Shown here piece after piece: positions 9,037-18,066 of a stretch of DNA of 64,000 nucleotides. Positions within the stretch are counted from its first letter, which is position 1, and the number at the start of each line of letters is the position of its first letter. Origin of the DNA: an uncultured Clostridia bacterium (GTDB lineage: Bacteria > Bacillota > Clostridia > TANB77 > CAG-508). The position numbers were made by a program, and so were the translations under genes. The notes beneath the pieces were generated by a model that saw only the letters and a list, made by a program, of their open reading frames with translations, was not told the origin of the DNA and ran no database searches. The stretch lies in contig CALXCE010000001.1 of assembly GCA_944386725.1 (NCBI GenBank), positions 84,162 to 148,161 on the forward strand, read 5' to 3'.

Positions 9037-10728
9037 TTATAATGATTTCATAACATCTTTTATATTAATTTGTAAACTTTCTGCTCCATTAAAACTATTA
9101 ATTTCTAGCACACCAACAACATCAATTTTATCACCAATTCTATATTCTTCTACTAAATGTCCTAAATTAAACCCTATGGCATTTATAATAGTATTATTAT
9201 CTTTTAAAGTCAATTTTAAATGTTTTCCTTCTGATAAAGCTCGAATCGAATCAATTTTTAAATTCTTAAACATAAATACTGGCATTAGATTCCCTTCACC
9301 AAAAGGCTCTAGTTGTTTTAAACTTTCTACCATTTCTTTATTAATATCTCTTATATCAATTTTTGCATCAATCTGAATTACTGGTACAAATTCGTCTATA
9401 TGTATTTCAGAAGCAATTTGTTCAAATTTTTTCCTAAATTTTAAGAAATTATCTTTTCGCACAGTAATTCCCACAGCCATACTGTGTCCACCAAATTTTT
9501 CCACGGTATCGGAACATTTCATTAATGCTTCATGTAAATCAAATCCAGGTATACTTCTTCCAGAACCTTTGCCAATTCCATCTTCTTCAAAACTCAATAA
9601 GATACTCGGTTTGAAATACATTTCTGTAATTTTGGAAGATACAATTCCTATTACACCATGATGCCAATTTTCTCCTCCTACAATAATGCTATTTCCTTCT
9701 TCCAAATGTTCTTCGTGAATTTGTTTCATAACATTTTCAAAGATACTCTTTTCGGTCTCTTGTCTTACACGATTATGCTCATTTAGTTTTTTAGTTAATT
9801 CATTGACATGATTTATATTTTTCGATAATAACAATTCTAAAGCTTCTTCTGCTTTTCCCATTCTTCCACAAGCATTAATTCTAGGTGCTATCCCAAAAGA
9901 AATACTATTAGAATCTATTTTTTGATAGCCAGAAGAATTAATAATAGAACGTAATCCAATATTTTTAGTTTGGTGAATTAATAGTAATCCAAGTTTTGCA
10001 ATAACTCTATTTTCATCTACTAATGGAACAATGTCTGATATGGTTCCAACACATACAATATCTAAATACTTAAGATATTCCTCTTCTTTTAATCCTAATG
10101 TAATTCCAATGGCTTGAATTAACTTAAAGACCACTCCCACTCCAGCTAACTCTCGAAAAGGATAACTACTGTCTTTTCTTTTATTATCAATTACTGACAT
10201 CGCATGAGGTAATTCATTTCCTGGTTCGTGATGATCTGTTACAATGGTTTCTATACCAAGTGAATTAGCATAAGCAATTTCCTCTATTGCTGAGATGCCA
10301 CAATCAACAGTAATCATTAATTGACATCCACTATTTACAATTTTCCCAATTGCCTTTTTGTTTAATCCATAACCTTCCTCTAATCTATTTGGAATATAAG
10401 ATTCTACTTCTAATCCTCTATCTTGTAAGAAACTTTTTAATACTGTTATACTAGTAATTCCATCTACATCATAATCGCCATATATGGTAACTTTTTCTTG
10501 GTTTTGAATTGCTTTAATAATTCTTTTTACTGCTTTTTTCATGTCGGTAATTAAAAATGGGTCGTGAAAATCCTCTCTAGTTGGCTTTAAAAACAGTCTT
10601 ATATCTTCTTTTTTGACTATGTTTCTGTTAACTAAAATGGTGGCTAATAGTTTATTTAATTCATATTTTTCTTGTATTTCATTTATTTTGCTTTCGTTTG
10701 TTTCGTAAATTTCCCATTTTTTATTCAT
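9037..10728 (-). CDS. recJ: Single-stranded-DNA-specific exonuclease RecJ
   Basis: RecJ degrades single-stranded DNA 5' to 3' in recombination and repair. The 563-residue protein has the DHH-family motifs YGDYDVDGITS, VTVDCGISA and VTDHHEPG, the DHHA1 domain (GGENWHHGVIG, GKGSGRSIPGFDLHEAL, FGGHSMAVG), and a C-terminal OB-type domain. It is the promoter-proximal gene of recJ-rel-MBL-hisS; start ATG follows TAGGAGAGG. No in-frame CGG was found in its 563 codons. Confidence 0.96.
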   Translation of the reverse strand: MNKKWEIYETNESKINEIQEKYELNKLLATILVNRNIVKKEDIRLFLKPTREDFHDPFLITDMKKAVKRIIKAIQNQEKVTIYGDYDVDGITSITVLKSFLQDRGLEVESYIPNRLEEGYGLNKKAIGKIVNSGCQLMITVDCGISAIEEIAYANSLGIETIVTDHHEPGNELPHAMSVIDNKRKDSSYPFRELAGVGVVFKLIQAIGITLGLKEEEYLKYLDIVCVGTISDIVPLVDENRVIAKLGLLLIHQTKNIGLRSIINSSGYQKIDSNSISFGIAPRINACGRMGKAEEALELLLSKNINHVNELTKKLNEHNRVRQETEKSIFENVMKQIHEEHLEEGNSIIVGGENWHHGVIGIVSSKITEMYFKPSILLSFEEDGIGKGSGRSIPGFDLHEALMKCSDTVEKFGGHSMAVGITVRKDNFLKFRKKFEQIASEIHIDEFVPVIQIDAKIDIRDINKEMVESLKQLEPFGEGNLMPVFMFKNLKIDSIRALSEGKHLKLTLKDNNTIINAIGFNLGHLVEEYRIGDKIDVVGVLEINSFNGAESLQINIKDVMKSL

Positions 10729-10819
10729 ATACCTCTCCTAAAATATAATTTTCTATTATTTTATACTATTTTCTTGTTTTTTGAAAGGGTTTTAGAACAA
10801 TTTATAAAATTTATTGTAA

Positions 10820-10856
10820 AAAAAACTACTTGAGATTCGTACTCAAATAGTTTTAT
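10820..10856 (-). terminator. Terminator of the coiled-coil gene
   Basis: On the minus strand AAAACTATTTGAG, a short loop, then CTCAAGTAGTTTTTTTT. It lies just below the stop at 10866 and insulates recJ from that gene. Confidence 0.85.
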
Positions 10857-10865
10857 AGTTCATTT

Positions 10866-11351
10866 TTATTGTTGACACATTCTTAAGTTTTCGTGTTCTT
10901 GAAACTTCATTTTTTCTAATGTTTCACTCATTTTGGTTTGCATATTTAAAATCTTTGCAATGTTATTACTATCAATTAAACGTTGTTTTCTAATAGCAGG
11001 TAACTCATTATTTTCAATATTTCCAATAGAATATTTAATCTCTGGTAAGTCTTTGTTTACAATGTTGTCTAATACTAAATGAATGTTTGGTAATTCTTTG
11101 TTTGTAATATTATCAACATTCTTTTTAATGGATTTTAAATATTTTTCCAAATTATCTTGACGTTTGTCTACTTTATCCTGATGTACTTCCATACTTTTCA
11201 TATGTTGTTCCATTTTATTTTGACGTTCTTCCATATTTTCCATATACTGTTCCATTTTGTCCTGGCGTATTTCCATAGTGTCCATTCTCTCTTTAATGGA
11301 TTTTATATCTCCTTGCATATCTAAAAGAATATCTATAATTTTTTGTTCCAT
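10866..11351 (-). CDS. Coiled-coil protein of unknown function
   Basis: A 161-residue, almost wholly helical protein. The first 85 residues are built from 14-residue units of the type MEERQNKMEQHMKS, with Met and Ile at heptad core positions, followed by three looser repeats around NELPxIxx. No membrane segment, signal peptide or catalytic motif is visible. The ATG at 11351 has a strong GGAGGTGG six bases upstream; a GTG six codons earlier has none. The gene is monocistronic. It resembles short phage- and Clostridia-type hypothetical coiled-coil proteins; function unknown. Confidence 0.75.
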   Translation of the reverse strand: MEQKIIDILLDMQGDIKSIKERMDTMEIRQDKMEQYMENMEERQNKMEQHMKSMEVHQDKVDKRQDNLEKYLKSIKKNVDNITNKELPNIHLVLDNIVNKDLPEIKYSIGNIENNELPAIRKQRLIDSNNIAKILNMQTKMSETLEKMKFQEHENLRMCQQ

Positions 11352-11558
11352 ATTATCCACCTCCTTCACTACAAATTTACGCAGAAAAAACTATTTGAAT
11401 TAAATACCATTGTGTCATTGTTCTAAGTTGTTCGAAAAACATAACAAAATTGTTATAAAAAGATTTAAGATATAAAATATAATAAGATACAAATAGTATT
11501 GAATTTCATAGAATTAATACGTAAATATATAGTAGCACATTCCTCTATCAAATTCAAT

Positions 11559-12264
11559 ACTCTTTGAAAAACTTCCTTAACTTTTCATTGACTTTTTCCG
11601 ACAATTATTTTATGTCATTTCTATTTCATATGCTATTTTAATTTATTTAGCATATCTCTATATTTTTCTAATTTAGCCTTTTCTTCTTCAATTTTAGATT
11701 GTGGTGCTTTCTTTATAAAACCTGGATTCGATAGCATTTTTTCACATCTTGCTATTTCTTGTTCTAGTCTTGCTTTTTCTTCTTCTTTCCTTTTTCTTTC
11801 TTCTTCTTTGTCTATTAATCCTTCTAATGGCATATATAACTCAATTCCATCCGTTATAATTTGGATGCTATCAGCTGGTATTCCAGTCTTATCCTTTTGA
11901 ATTTTTGCTTTTTTTGCAAATCCAAATTTTAACAGCACTCCTTCTGCTTCTTTTAATTCCTTTTCATATTTCATGGTTACTAAAATCAAGTCTGATTTCT
12001 TAGTTGGATGAATATTTTTTGTGTTTCTAATATTTCTAATTTCTACGATAATTTCTTTTATTCTTTCTATTGTTTCTTCTTGACTGTCATATGCAAGATT
12101 TTTAATTTTAGGCCAATCACTTATCATTATCCATTTGTCTGCTAATTTCAAAGAGTTTTTTTATAGGTCAACTTTTCTTCATCATAATTATTTTTTCTAA
12201 ATTCTATGATTTGTTTTTCATCTGGTCGATTCATAATGATAAATTTAGCTGCATTTCATATTAG
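11559..12264 (-). pseudogene. Partial, internally deleted copy of valS 3' region
   Basis: This stretch repeats the downstream sequence and the last 160 or so codons of the intact valS (15009-15580) almost base for base, then joins directly at about 12130 to a more upstream valS piece (matching 15870-16000), skipping about 290 bases. The upstream part has accumulated substitutions and a stop; the 3' part is essentially unchanged. It can be read as a 172-residue ORF beginning LADKWIMISDWPK, but it lacks the catalytic core, so it is not a functional synthetase. It forms one side of the repeat flanking the accessory insert 12265-15008. Confidence 0.9.
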
Positions 12265-12375
12265 GAATTATTATATAGTTTTTTGCTATTTATGTCAATC
12301 TATTTTACTTTATTATATGAATATGGTATAATTTTAATCATAAATATTAGAAATTATTGAAAGGATAGATTAAAT

Positions 12376-13236
12376 ATGATTGATTTACATGCACATACAA
12401 CTGCTTCAGATGGCGAAAAAACTCCTGAAGAATTAATTGATTTAGCTTTAAATAAAAAACTTTCTGCTGTTGCCATTACAGATCATGATACAGTTAATGG
12501 ATTAAAATCAGCTTTTGAATATGCAAAAAATAAAAATATTATGTTTATACCAGGTATAGAATTAGAAGCTGATGTAGATAAAGGACAAATGCATATTTTA
12601 GGCTTATTTATTGATTTTAAAAATAAAGAATTAAATGATTTATTAGAAAAAATTAAGCAAGGTAGAAAAAATAGAAATAATCTTTTTATTAAAGAATTTA
12701 ATAAAATGGGATTTGATATTACTCTAGAAGAATTGCAAAAAATAAGTGGTGGAAAATATGTTGGAAAGCCTCATTTTGCTAAAGTATTTCTACAAAAAAA
12801 TTATATACACTCAAAAAGCGAAATTTTTGATAATTATTTTAATAAGCCTCCTCTAAATACTATTAAAAAAACTTCTTTTACTGCTGAACAACTTATTAAA
12901 GTAATAAAAAGATCAAATGGTATTGCTATTCTTGCTCATCCACAATCATTAAAATTAAAAGATAATGATTTAGAAAATAAAATTAGAGAATTAATATCAT
13001 ATGGTTTGGACGGTCTTGAATGTTATCACTCTAATCAAACACCTGAACAAATGCTTAGATACAAAGCTTTAGCTAATAAATTAAATTTAATAATCACAAA
13101 GGGAAGCGATTATCATGGATCTATTACGAAACCAGAGGTAGAACTTGCAATTGGAAAAAATGGAAATATAGTATCTGATGAAGAAGGTGAAATATTAAAA
13201 AAACTTTTAAACTATAAAAAATTTACAATAAATTGA
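12376..13236 (+). CDS. PHP-domain phosphoesterase, TrpH/RNase AM-like
   Basis: A 286-residue PHP protein of the TrpH/YciV group, which act as 3',5'-nucleoside bisphosphate phosphatases or 5'-3' exoribonucleases on short RNAs. Metal-binding motifs: DLHAHTTASDG, AITDHDTVNG, the Glu in PGIELEAD, ILAHPQ, and C-terminal GSDYHG. Its codon usage matches the AT-rich core. It lies on the plus strand inside the interval flanked by the valS repeats. The start has a moderate AAAGGAT site. Confidence 0.88.
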   Translation: MIDLHAHTTASDGEKTPEELIDLALNKKLSAVAITDHDTVNGLKSAFEYAKNKNIMFIPGIELEADVDKGQMHILGLFIDFKNKELNDLLEKIKQGRKNRNNLFIKEFNKMGFDITLEELQKISGGKYVGKPHFAKVFLQKNYIHSKSEIFDNYFNKPPLNTIKKTSFTAEQLIKVIKRSNGIAILAHPQSLKLKDNDLENKIRELISYGLDGLECYHSNQTPEQMLRYKALANKLNLIITKGSDYHGSITKPEVELAIGKNGNIVSDEEGEILKKLLNYKKFTIN

Positions 13237-13313
13237 CTTTTTATGTAAAATTTATTAAAATATACTTATAAGCTGTTACATAATTATTATCTAACCAATT
13301 GGAGGTAATTACT

Positions 13314-13885
13314 ATGGCAACAATCATCGAAGTTCTTGGAAGTCCGGATGCAGGAAAAACTGTAGCACTCCAAACTATCTCAAATCGGTTAACACAAAAA
13401 GGTATTGCTAATGAGTTTATTATTGAAACTAGAGGAAAAAATCTTTTTCCTAAAAGTGAACGTGGCACTCTTTCTTACAATGAAAAGATAGGAGGTATCA
13501 CTTGCAAACGTATCCATGAAATTCTTAAGAACACATCTGCAGAAATCGTCCTCATAGACAAGGGATTTGTAGACTATCTATATTTCACCAATTACTACTT
13601 GCAAAGTGGTAAATGTACTCAGGAAGAAGCTGATAAAGCTATGCATTTGTATGATTATCTAGGCTTAATGCCTGATAAAATAGTTATTCTTACTTGCAAT
13701 CCTGAAGTCGCAGCAATGCGGTGTGAAGATGCTCAAGAAACCCGTACGATTAAAGTTCAAAATAGCATTAACTCTCTTATGACTTTTTTAGTAACTGGAC
13801 TTTAACTCCAAAGTCTTGGATTGACACTTCATATATGAGTAAAAAGGAGGTTGTTATTGCTATAGAAGCAGCTATTGGCTTGTAA
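13314..13885 (+). CDS. P-loop NTPase/kinase-like protein, foreign-looking, with a frame break
   Basis: An uncharacterised protein of about 190 residues with Walker A GSPDAGKT near the N-terminus, a TRGKNLF segment and IVLIDKGFVDYL, resembling small nucleotide-kinase-like P-loop proteins. The ATG at 13314 is preceded by GGAGG. The zero frame stops at 13803-13805; a -1 slip on TTTTTTA (13784-13790) continues as SNWTLTPKSWID to a TAA at 13885, just before the terminator. This may be a -1 slippery site or a missing T. The gene is less AT-rich than its neighbours and has two in-frame CGG codons (AAT CGG TTA, ATG CGG TGT) with no rescue, unlike every core gene. I infer recent acquisition. Function unknown. 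Confidence 0.65.
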
Positions 13886-13894
13886 GCCATTTTT

Positions 13895-13933
13895 AAAAAG
13901 AGGCAAGAATCATATATATTCTCGCCTCTTTTT
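13895..13933. terminator. Bidirectional terminator between the P-loop gene and zeta toxin gene
   Basis: AAAAAGAGGC (13895-13904) pairs with GCCTCTTTTT (13924-13933), with further AGAAT/ATTCT pairing inside. It serves two convergent genes. Confidence 0.85.
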
Positions 13934-13934
13934 A

Positions 13935-14840
13935 TTATCTCTCATTTTCTGAATTATATAATTGATTAGAATATTCTGTCGCAAAGTCTTGTTCTAATTC
14001 TACTAATCCTTGTAATGTATTTGATGTTAAAATTGGGTTTTGTCCATATTCTTCAATAATTTCTCTAGTCTTTTTTATTCTACTATAATAATCTGCTGGT
14101 CTCATAAATAGTTTATCTCTTTGCTTTTTTCTTTCTACATTGATAGCTTCTTGAAAATCTCTATACCTTGCATCCCCTGTTTTATAAACTAAATTAGGTG
14201 GTTGGGTTATATTTTTTCCTCTTGTATATACATTTATTTGATTTACTAATCCTAATTCTTGTAGATTTCTTACTTCTCTAATAAATGAATTATACATTCT
14301 AAACTGAGTCTCCTTTGAACAGCCTCTAGGTGTTAAACCTAATTGTAATACAGTTGCTTCTCTTTCATAGCAAGATAATCTACTTTCAAACAAATCTGTT
14401 GCCATTACATTAATAGATATTTTATATCCAGCATCCTTAAATTTTTTTGCCTGCTCTATATCTGAACTCCCATGATCTAATGTATTTTCATTTATAATTG
14501 ATATCCTTTGATTCATTAATTCTTTAAATATTCTTGGAGTTGCTGGTCTAACAAATTGTCTTGTTATTCTATAACATTCTTCTGGTAATTCTTCTAAGGC
14601 TTCATCATAATTTGGGTGAAATTCAGCAATTTTATCTGAGTTAATTATAAATGCATTTATGTCTTTTTTTGTTAATTCTTGCTTTATATGTCTCTCTATT
14701 GATGTTTTTCCTACGCCTGGTCCTGCTGTTATATAAATTAATTCTGGATTATCACATACATTAGATGTAGCATAAGCTTCTGTTAATATTCTTTTTATTC
14801 CTATACTTATATCATTTGGTGTTAAATCATATCTTCCCAT
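13935..14840 (-). CDS. Zeta-toxin-family kinase
   Basis: A 301-residue protein of the zeta toxin/PezT fold, whose toxin members phosphorylate UDP-N-acetylglucosamine. Walker A is GPGVGKTS near residue 40; INSDKIAEFHPNY carries the catalytic Asp position, and ENTLDHGS and TPRGCSKE follow as in the family. The C-terminal 120 residues are of unknown role. It starts two bases after the stop of a small ORF that looks like the 3' end of an antitoxin gene, and the GAGGAG site lies within that ORF. With the antitoxin truncated it may be an orphan or inactive; toxicity is not shown. Confidence 0.8.
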   Translation of the reverse strand: MGRYDLTPNDISIGIKRILTEAYATSNVCDNPELIYITAGPGVGKTSIERHIKQELTKKDINAFIINSDKIAEFHPNYDEALEELPEECYRITRQFVRPATPRIFKELMNQRISIINENTLDHGSSDIEQAKKFKDAGYKISINVMATDLFESRLSCYEREATVLQLGLTPRGCSKETQFRMYNSFIREVRNLQELGLVNQINVYTRGKNITQPPNLVYKTGDARYRDFQEAINVERKKQRDKLFMRPADYYSRIKKTREIIEEYGQNPILTSNTLQGLVELEQDFATEYSNQLYNSENER

Positions 14841-14842
14841 AT

Positions 14843-15004
14843 TTATTCTCCTCTTTTTATTTCTTGTAAATAAACATTATATACTTTATTTATAGCATCT
14901 TCATCTAATTGGTATATTCTATCCCTTTCATTAGTTAATTTTTTTAGTTGTTCTAGAAATTCTTTTTTATCTTTTCCATTATACTTTTTTATGTATTGTT
15001 TATG
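14843..15004 (-). pseudogene. 3' remnant of a small helical gene, antitoxin-like
   Basis: About 53 codons, open from near the valS repeat junction to a TAA at 14843-14845, end in YLQEIKRGE and encode a charged helical peptide (KDKKEFLEQLKKLTNERD). No start codon with a ribosome binding site is visible; the reading frame runs into a stop within the valS-duplicated segment. The position directly before a zeta toxin gene, with a 2-base gap, matches the antitoxin-toxin order, so a truncated antitoxin is inferred. Sequence similarity to epsilon/PezA was not recognisable. Confidence 0.45.
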
Positions 15005-15008
15005 ACAC

Positions 15009-15580
15009 TACTCTTTGAAAAACTTTCTTAACTTTTCATTGACTTTTTCCGACAATTATTTTATGTCATTTCTATTTCATATGCTATTTTAATTTATTTA
15101 GCATATCTCTATATTTTTCTAATTTAGCCTTTTCTTCTTCAATTTTAGATTGTGGTGCTTTCTTTATAAAACCTGGATTCGATAGCATTTTTTCACATCT
15201 TGCTATTTCTTGTTCTAGTCTTGCTTTTTCTTCTTCTTTCCTTTTTCTTTCTTCTTCTTTGTCTATTAATCCTTCTAATGGCATATATAACTCAATTCCA
15301 TCCGTTATAATTTGGATGCTATCAGCTGGTATTCCAGTCTTATCCTTTTGAATTTTTGCTTTTTTTGCAAATCCAAATTTTAACAGCACTCCTTCTGCTT
15401 CTTTTAATTCCTTTTCATATTTCATGGTTACTAAAATCAAGTCTGATTTCTTAGTTGGATGAATATTTTTTGTGTTTCTAATATTTCTAATTTCTACGAT
15501 AATTTCTTTTATTCTTTCTATTGTTTCTTCTTGACTGTCATATGCAAGATTTTTAATTTTAGGCCAATCACTTATCATTA
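15009..15580. repeat. Direct repeat copy within valS 3' end (partner of 11559-12130)
   Basis: The two copies share the sequence from ACTCTTTGAAAAACTT, the TTTTTCCGACAATT segment and the whole valS C-terminal coding region with very few differences. They are in the same orientation and bracket the 12265-15008 insert, as expected after duplication or single-crossover integration of a circle carrying the valS 3' end. Confidence 0.85.
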
Positions 15581-17729
15581 ATTCTTTTTTATCATAGGTT
15601 ACTAGTTCAGCATATATTTCGGATGTGACAAATGGCATAAAAGGATGTAATAATTTTAAGCAATTTCTAAACACTTCATTCAAAACATAGGATACTTGCA
15701 CTTTTTCATTATTATCTCCTCCATATAATCTTACTTTTGCCATTTCTATATACCAATCGCAAAATTCATTCCACATAAAATTATAAATCTTGTCAATGGC
15801 AACTCCTAAATCATAGTTTTCTATATTGTTAGTAACTTCTAAAATTAATTTATTTAATTTATTCAAAATCCATTTGTCTGCTAATTTCAAAGAGTTTTCT
15901 TTATAGGTTAATTTTTCTTCATCATAATTATTTTTTCTAAATTCTATGATTTGCTTTTCATCTGGTCGATTCATTATAATAAATTTAGCTGCATTCCATA
16001 TTTTGTTAGCAAAATTTGATGCCTGTTCTAACTTTTCCGGCATATATCTTATATCGTTTCCCATAGTAGTACCTGATAACACGGAAAACCTTAAAGCGTC
16101 TGCACCATATTGGTTTATTACTTCAATTGGATCAACACCATTTCCTAATGTTTTTGACATTTTTCTTCCTTGACTGTCTCTTACAATTCCATGTATTAGA
16201 ATGTTACTAAATGGCTTTTCTTTCATAACTTCTAGTCCTGAAAATATCATTCTTGCTACCCAGAAAAATATAATATCATAGGCTGTTACTAATACGTTAG
16301 TTGGATAAAAGGTTTTTAAATCTTCTGCTTCTTTATTGGGCCAACCAAGTGTTGAGAAAGGCCATAAAGCAGAACTAAACCAAGTATCTAGCGTGTCTGA
16401 ATCTTGTTGTAATTTGTTAGAACCACATTTTTCACAGGTTATTGGTTTTGTTTTTGCTACATGCATGTAGCCACATTCTTCGCAATAGTATGCTGGTATT
16501 TGATGTCCCCACCATAATTGCCTTGAAATACACCAGTCTTGGATATTCTCCATCCAGTTAAAATAAGTCTTTTCATATCTTTTTGGAATGAATTTTATTT
16601 CGTCATTTTTTACTGCTTGAATAGCTGGCTCTGCTAGTTCTTTCATTTTTACAAACCATTGCTCTGAAATTTTAGGCTCAATCGTATTTTTACATCTTTC
16701 ACATTTTCCAACATTATGGGTATATTCTTCTTCTTTTACTAATGCCCCTATTTCTTTTAGTTTTTCTACAATTTTTTGTCTGGCTTCTAGTAGTTCCATT
16801 CCCTTATATTCTGGTACTAGATTTCCCATTTTAAAATTTTCGTCAAATACTTCTATAATTTCTAAATTATGTCTTAATCCTGCTTGATAATCGTTCATAT
16901 CATGGGCAGGAGTAATTTTAACAGCTCCTGTCCCAAATTCTTTTTCTACAAAAGAATCTGCTATAATTGGTATTTCTTTATTCATGATTGGTAAAATACA
17001 TTTTTTCCCTAATAAGTCTTTGTATCTTTCGTCTTCTGGGTGAACAGCTACTGCTGTATCGCCAAGCATGGTTTCTGGTCTTGTTGTTGCTACAATAATG
17101 TATTTATTTTCTCCTTTTACTTGGTAACGAATATGCCATAGATGAGAGGCTTCTTCGTGATATTCTACTTCAGCATCAGATATAGAGGTGTTACAGTTGG
17201 TACACCAATTTACCATTCTTTTTCCTTTATAAATTAGTCCTTTGTTATATAAGTTTACAAATTGCTCTAAAACAGCATCTGACAAGCCTTCATCTAAAGT
17301 AAATCTTCTTCTTTCCCAATCACAAGAACATCCTAGTTTTCTTTGTTGTTCTTGGATGGTACCTCCATAAAGGTGTGTCCATTCCCATGCTTCTTCAATA
17401 AATTTTTCTCTCCCTAAATCGTACTTTGTTTTTCCTTCTGATTTTAATTTTTGTACTATTTTCATTTCGGTGGAGATAGATGAATGATCCGTCCCTGGCA
17501 ACCATAGGGTATTGTATCCTTGCATTCTTTTAAAACGAATTAAAATGTCTTGGATGGTATCATCTAGTGCATGCCCCATGTGCAATTTTCCTGTTACATT
17601 TGGTGGGGGCATCATAATACAATAACTTTCTTTGCTTTTGTCCATACTTGGCTTAAAGTATCCTTTTTCCTCCCAGTGTTTGTATAATTTTTCTTCAAAT
17701 GTGTTTGGGTTGTATTTTTCTTTTAACAT
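15084..17729 (-). CDS. valS: Valyl-tRNA synthetase
   Basis: Class I ValRS of 881 residues. The signature motifs are PNVTGKLHMGHALDD (HIGH-type) and GRKMSKTLGNG (KMSKS). The editing domain carries TTRPETMLGDTAVAVHP. Zinc Cys pairs (CERCKNT, CEECGYMH, CEKCGSN), an anticodon-binding helical bundle, and a C-terminal coiled-coil tail (EEERKRKEEEKARLEQE) follow. The ATG at 17729 has AAGGAGG; an upstream in-frame ATG at 17777 lies inside the T-box terminator. A T-box leader precedes it. The 3' end is duplicated at 11559-12264. No in-frame CGG was found. Confidence 0.97.
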   Translation of the reverse strand: MLKEKYNPNTFEEKLYKHWEEKGYFKPSMDKSKESYCIMMPPPNVTGKLHMGHALDDTIQDILIRFKRMQGYNTLWLPGTDHSSISTEMKIVQKLKSEGKTKYDLGREKFIEEAWEWTHLYGGTIQEQQRKLGCSCDWERRRFTLDEGLSDAVLEQFVNLYNKGLIYKGKRMVNWCTNCNTSISDAEVEYHEEASHLWHIRYQVKGENKYIIVATTRPETMLGDTAVAVHPEDERYKDLLGKKCILPIMNKEIPIIADSFVEKEFGTGAVKITPAHDMNDYQAGLRHNLEIIEVFDENFKMGNLVPEYKGMELLEARQKIVEKLKEIGALVKEEEYTHNVGKCERCKNTIEPKISEQWFVKMKELAEPAIQAVKNDEIKFIPKRYEKTYFNWMENIQDWCISRQLWWGHQIPAYYCEECGYMHVAKTKPITCEKCGSNKLQQDSDTLDTWFSSALWPFSTLGWPNKEAEDLKTFYPTNVLVTAYDIIFFWVARMIFSGLEVMKEKPFSNILIHGIVRDSQGRKMSKTLGNGVDPIEVINQYGADALRFSVLSGTTMGNDIRYMPEKLEQASNFANKIWNAAKFIIMNRPDEKQIIEFRKNNYDEEKLTYKENSLKLADKWILNKLNKLILEVTNNIENYDLGVAIDKIYNFMWNEFCDWYIEMAKVRLYGGDNNEKVQVSYVLNEVFRNCLKLLHPFMPFVTSEIYAELVTYDKKELMISDWPKIKNLAYDSQEETIERIKEIIVEIRNIRNTKNIHPTKKSDLILVTMKYEKELKEAEGVLLKFGFAKKAKIQKDKTGIPADSIQIITDGIELYMPLEGLIDKEEERKRKEEEKARLEQEIARCEKMLSNPGFIKKAPQSKIEEEKAKLEKYRDMLNKLK

Positions 17730-17775
17730 AAACTTTTCCTCCTTCTTTAGCTCCTTACCATTGATAAAAAAAATC

Positions 17776-18025
17776 AAAACTCGCCCTATGTATAAGGGCG
17801 AGTTTTATTTCTCACGGTACCACCTTAATTATAATCTTTTTTGATTACATCTTAGTTAGCTGTTAACGTGGCTTAAACGGATATTCCTATTCTAAGTTTC
17901 TCAGAATATCAACTAAAAAAGCTACTTTCCATTTATCTTTTTCTTAAGAAGCTTTCAGCCTATGACTTCTTTTCTCTAAAAGTTAAGTGTAAATGTACTT
18001 CTCTTTTTTATTGTTTTTTTCTATG
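17776..18025 (-). promoter_or_regulatory. T-box riboswitch leader of valS
   Basis: The minus strand carries the T-box core AAGGTGGTACCGTGAG (17826-17811), which base-pairs with the tRNA 3' end in the antiterminator. It is followed by the terminator AAAACTCGCCCT..AGGGCGAGTTTT (17806-17776). About 200 bases of structured leader lie upstream. Uncharged tRNA-Val is the expected ligand from the downstream gene; I could not place the specifier codon with certainty. Confidence 0.92.
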
Positions 18026-18031
18026 CTTCAT

Positions 18032-18060
18032 ATTATGACATATTTTTTATAAAATTGCAA
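18032..18060 (-). promoter_or_regulatory. valS T-box promoter
   Basis: On the minus strand TTGCAA (18060-18055), a 17-base spacer and CATAAT (18037-18032). The T-box RNA would start near 18025. Confidence 0.6.
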
Positions 18061-18066
18061 GACTTT

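Noticed and set aside
11633-12151. A real 172-residue gene
   Set aside because: It is the valS C-terminus joined to an upstream valS scrap after a deletion.
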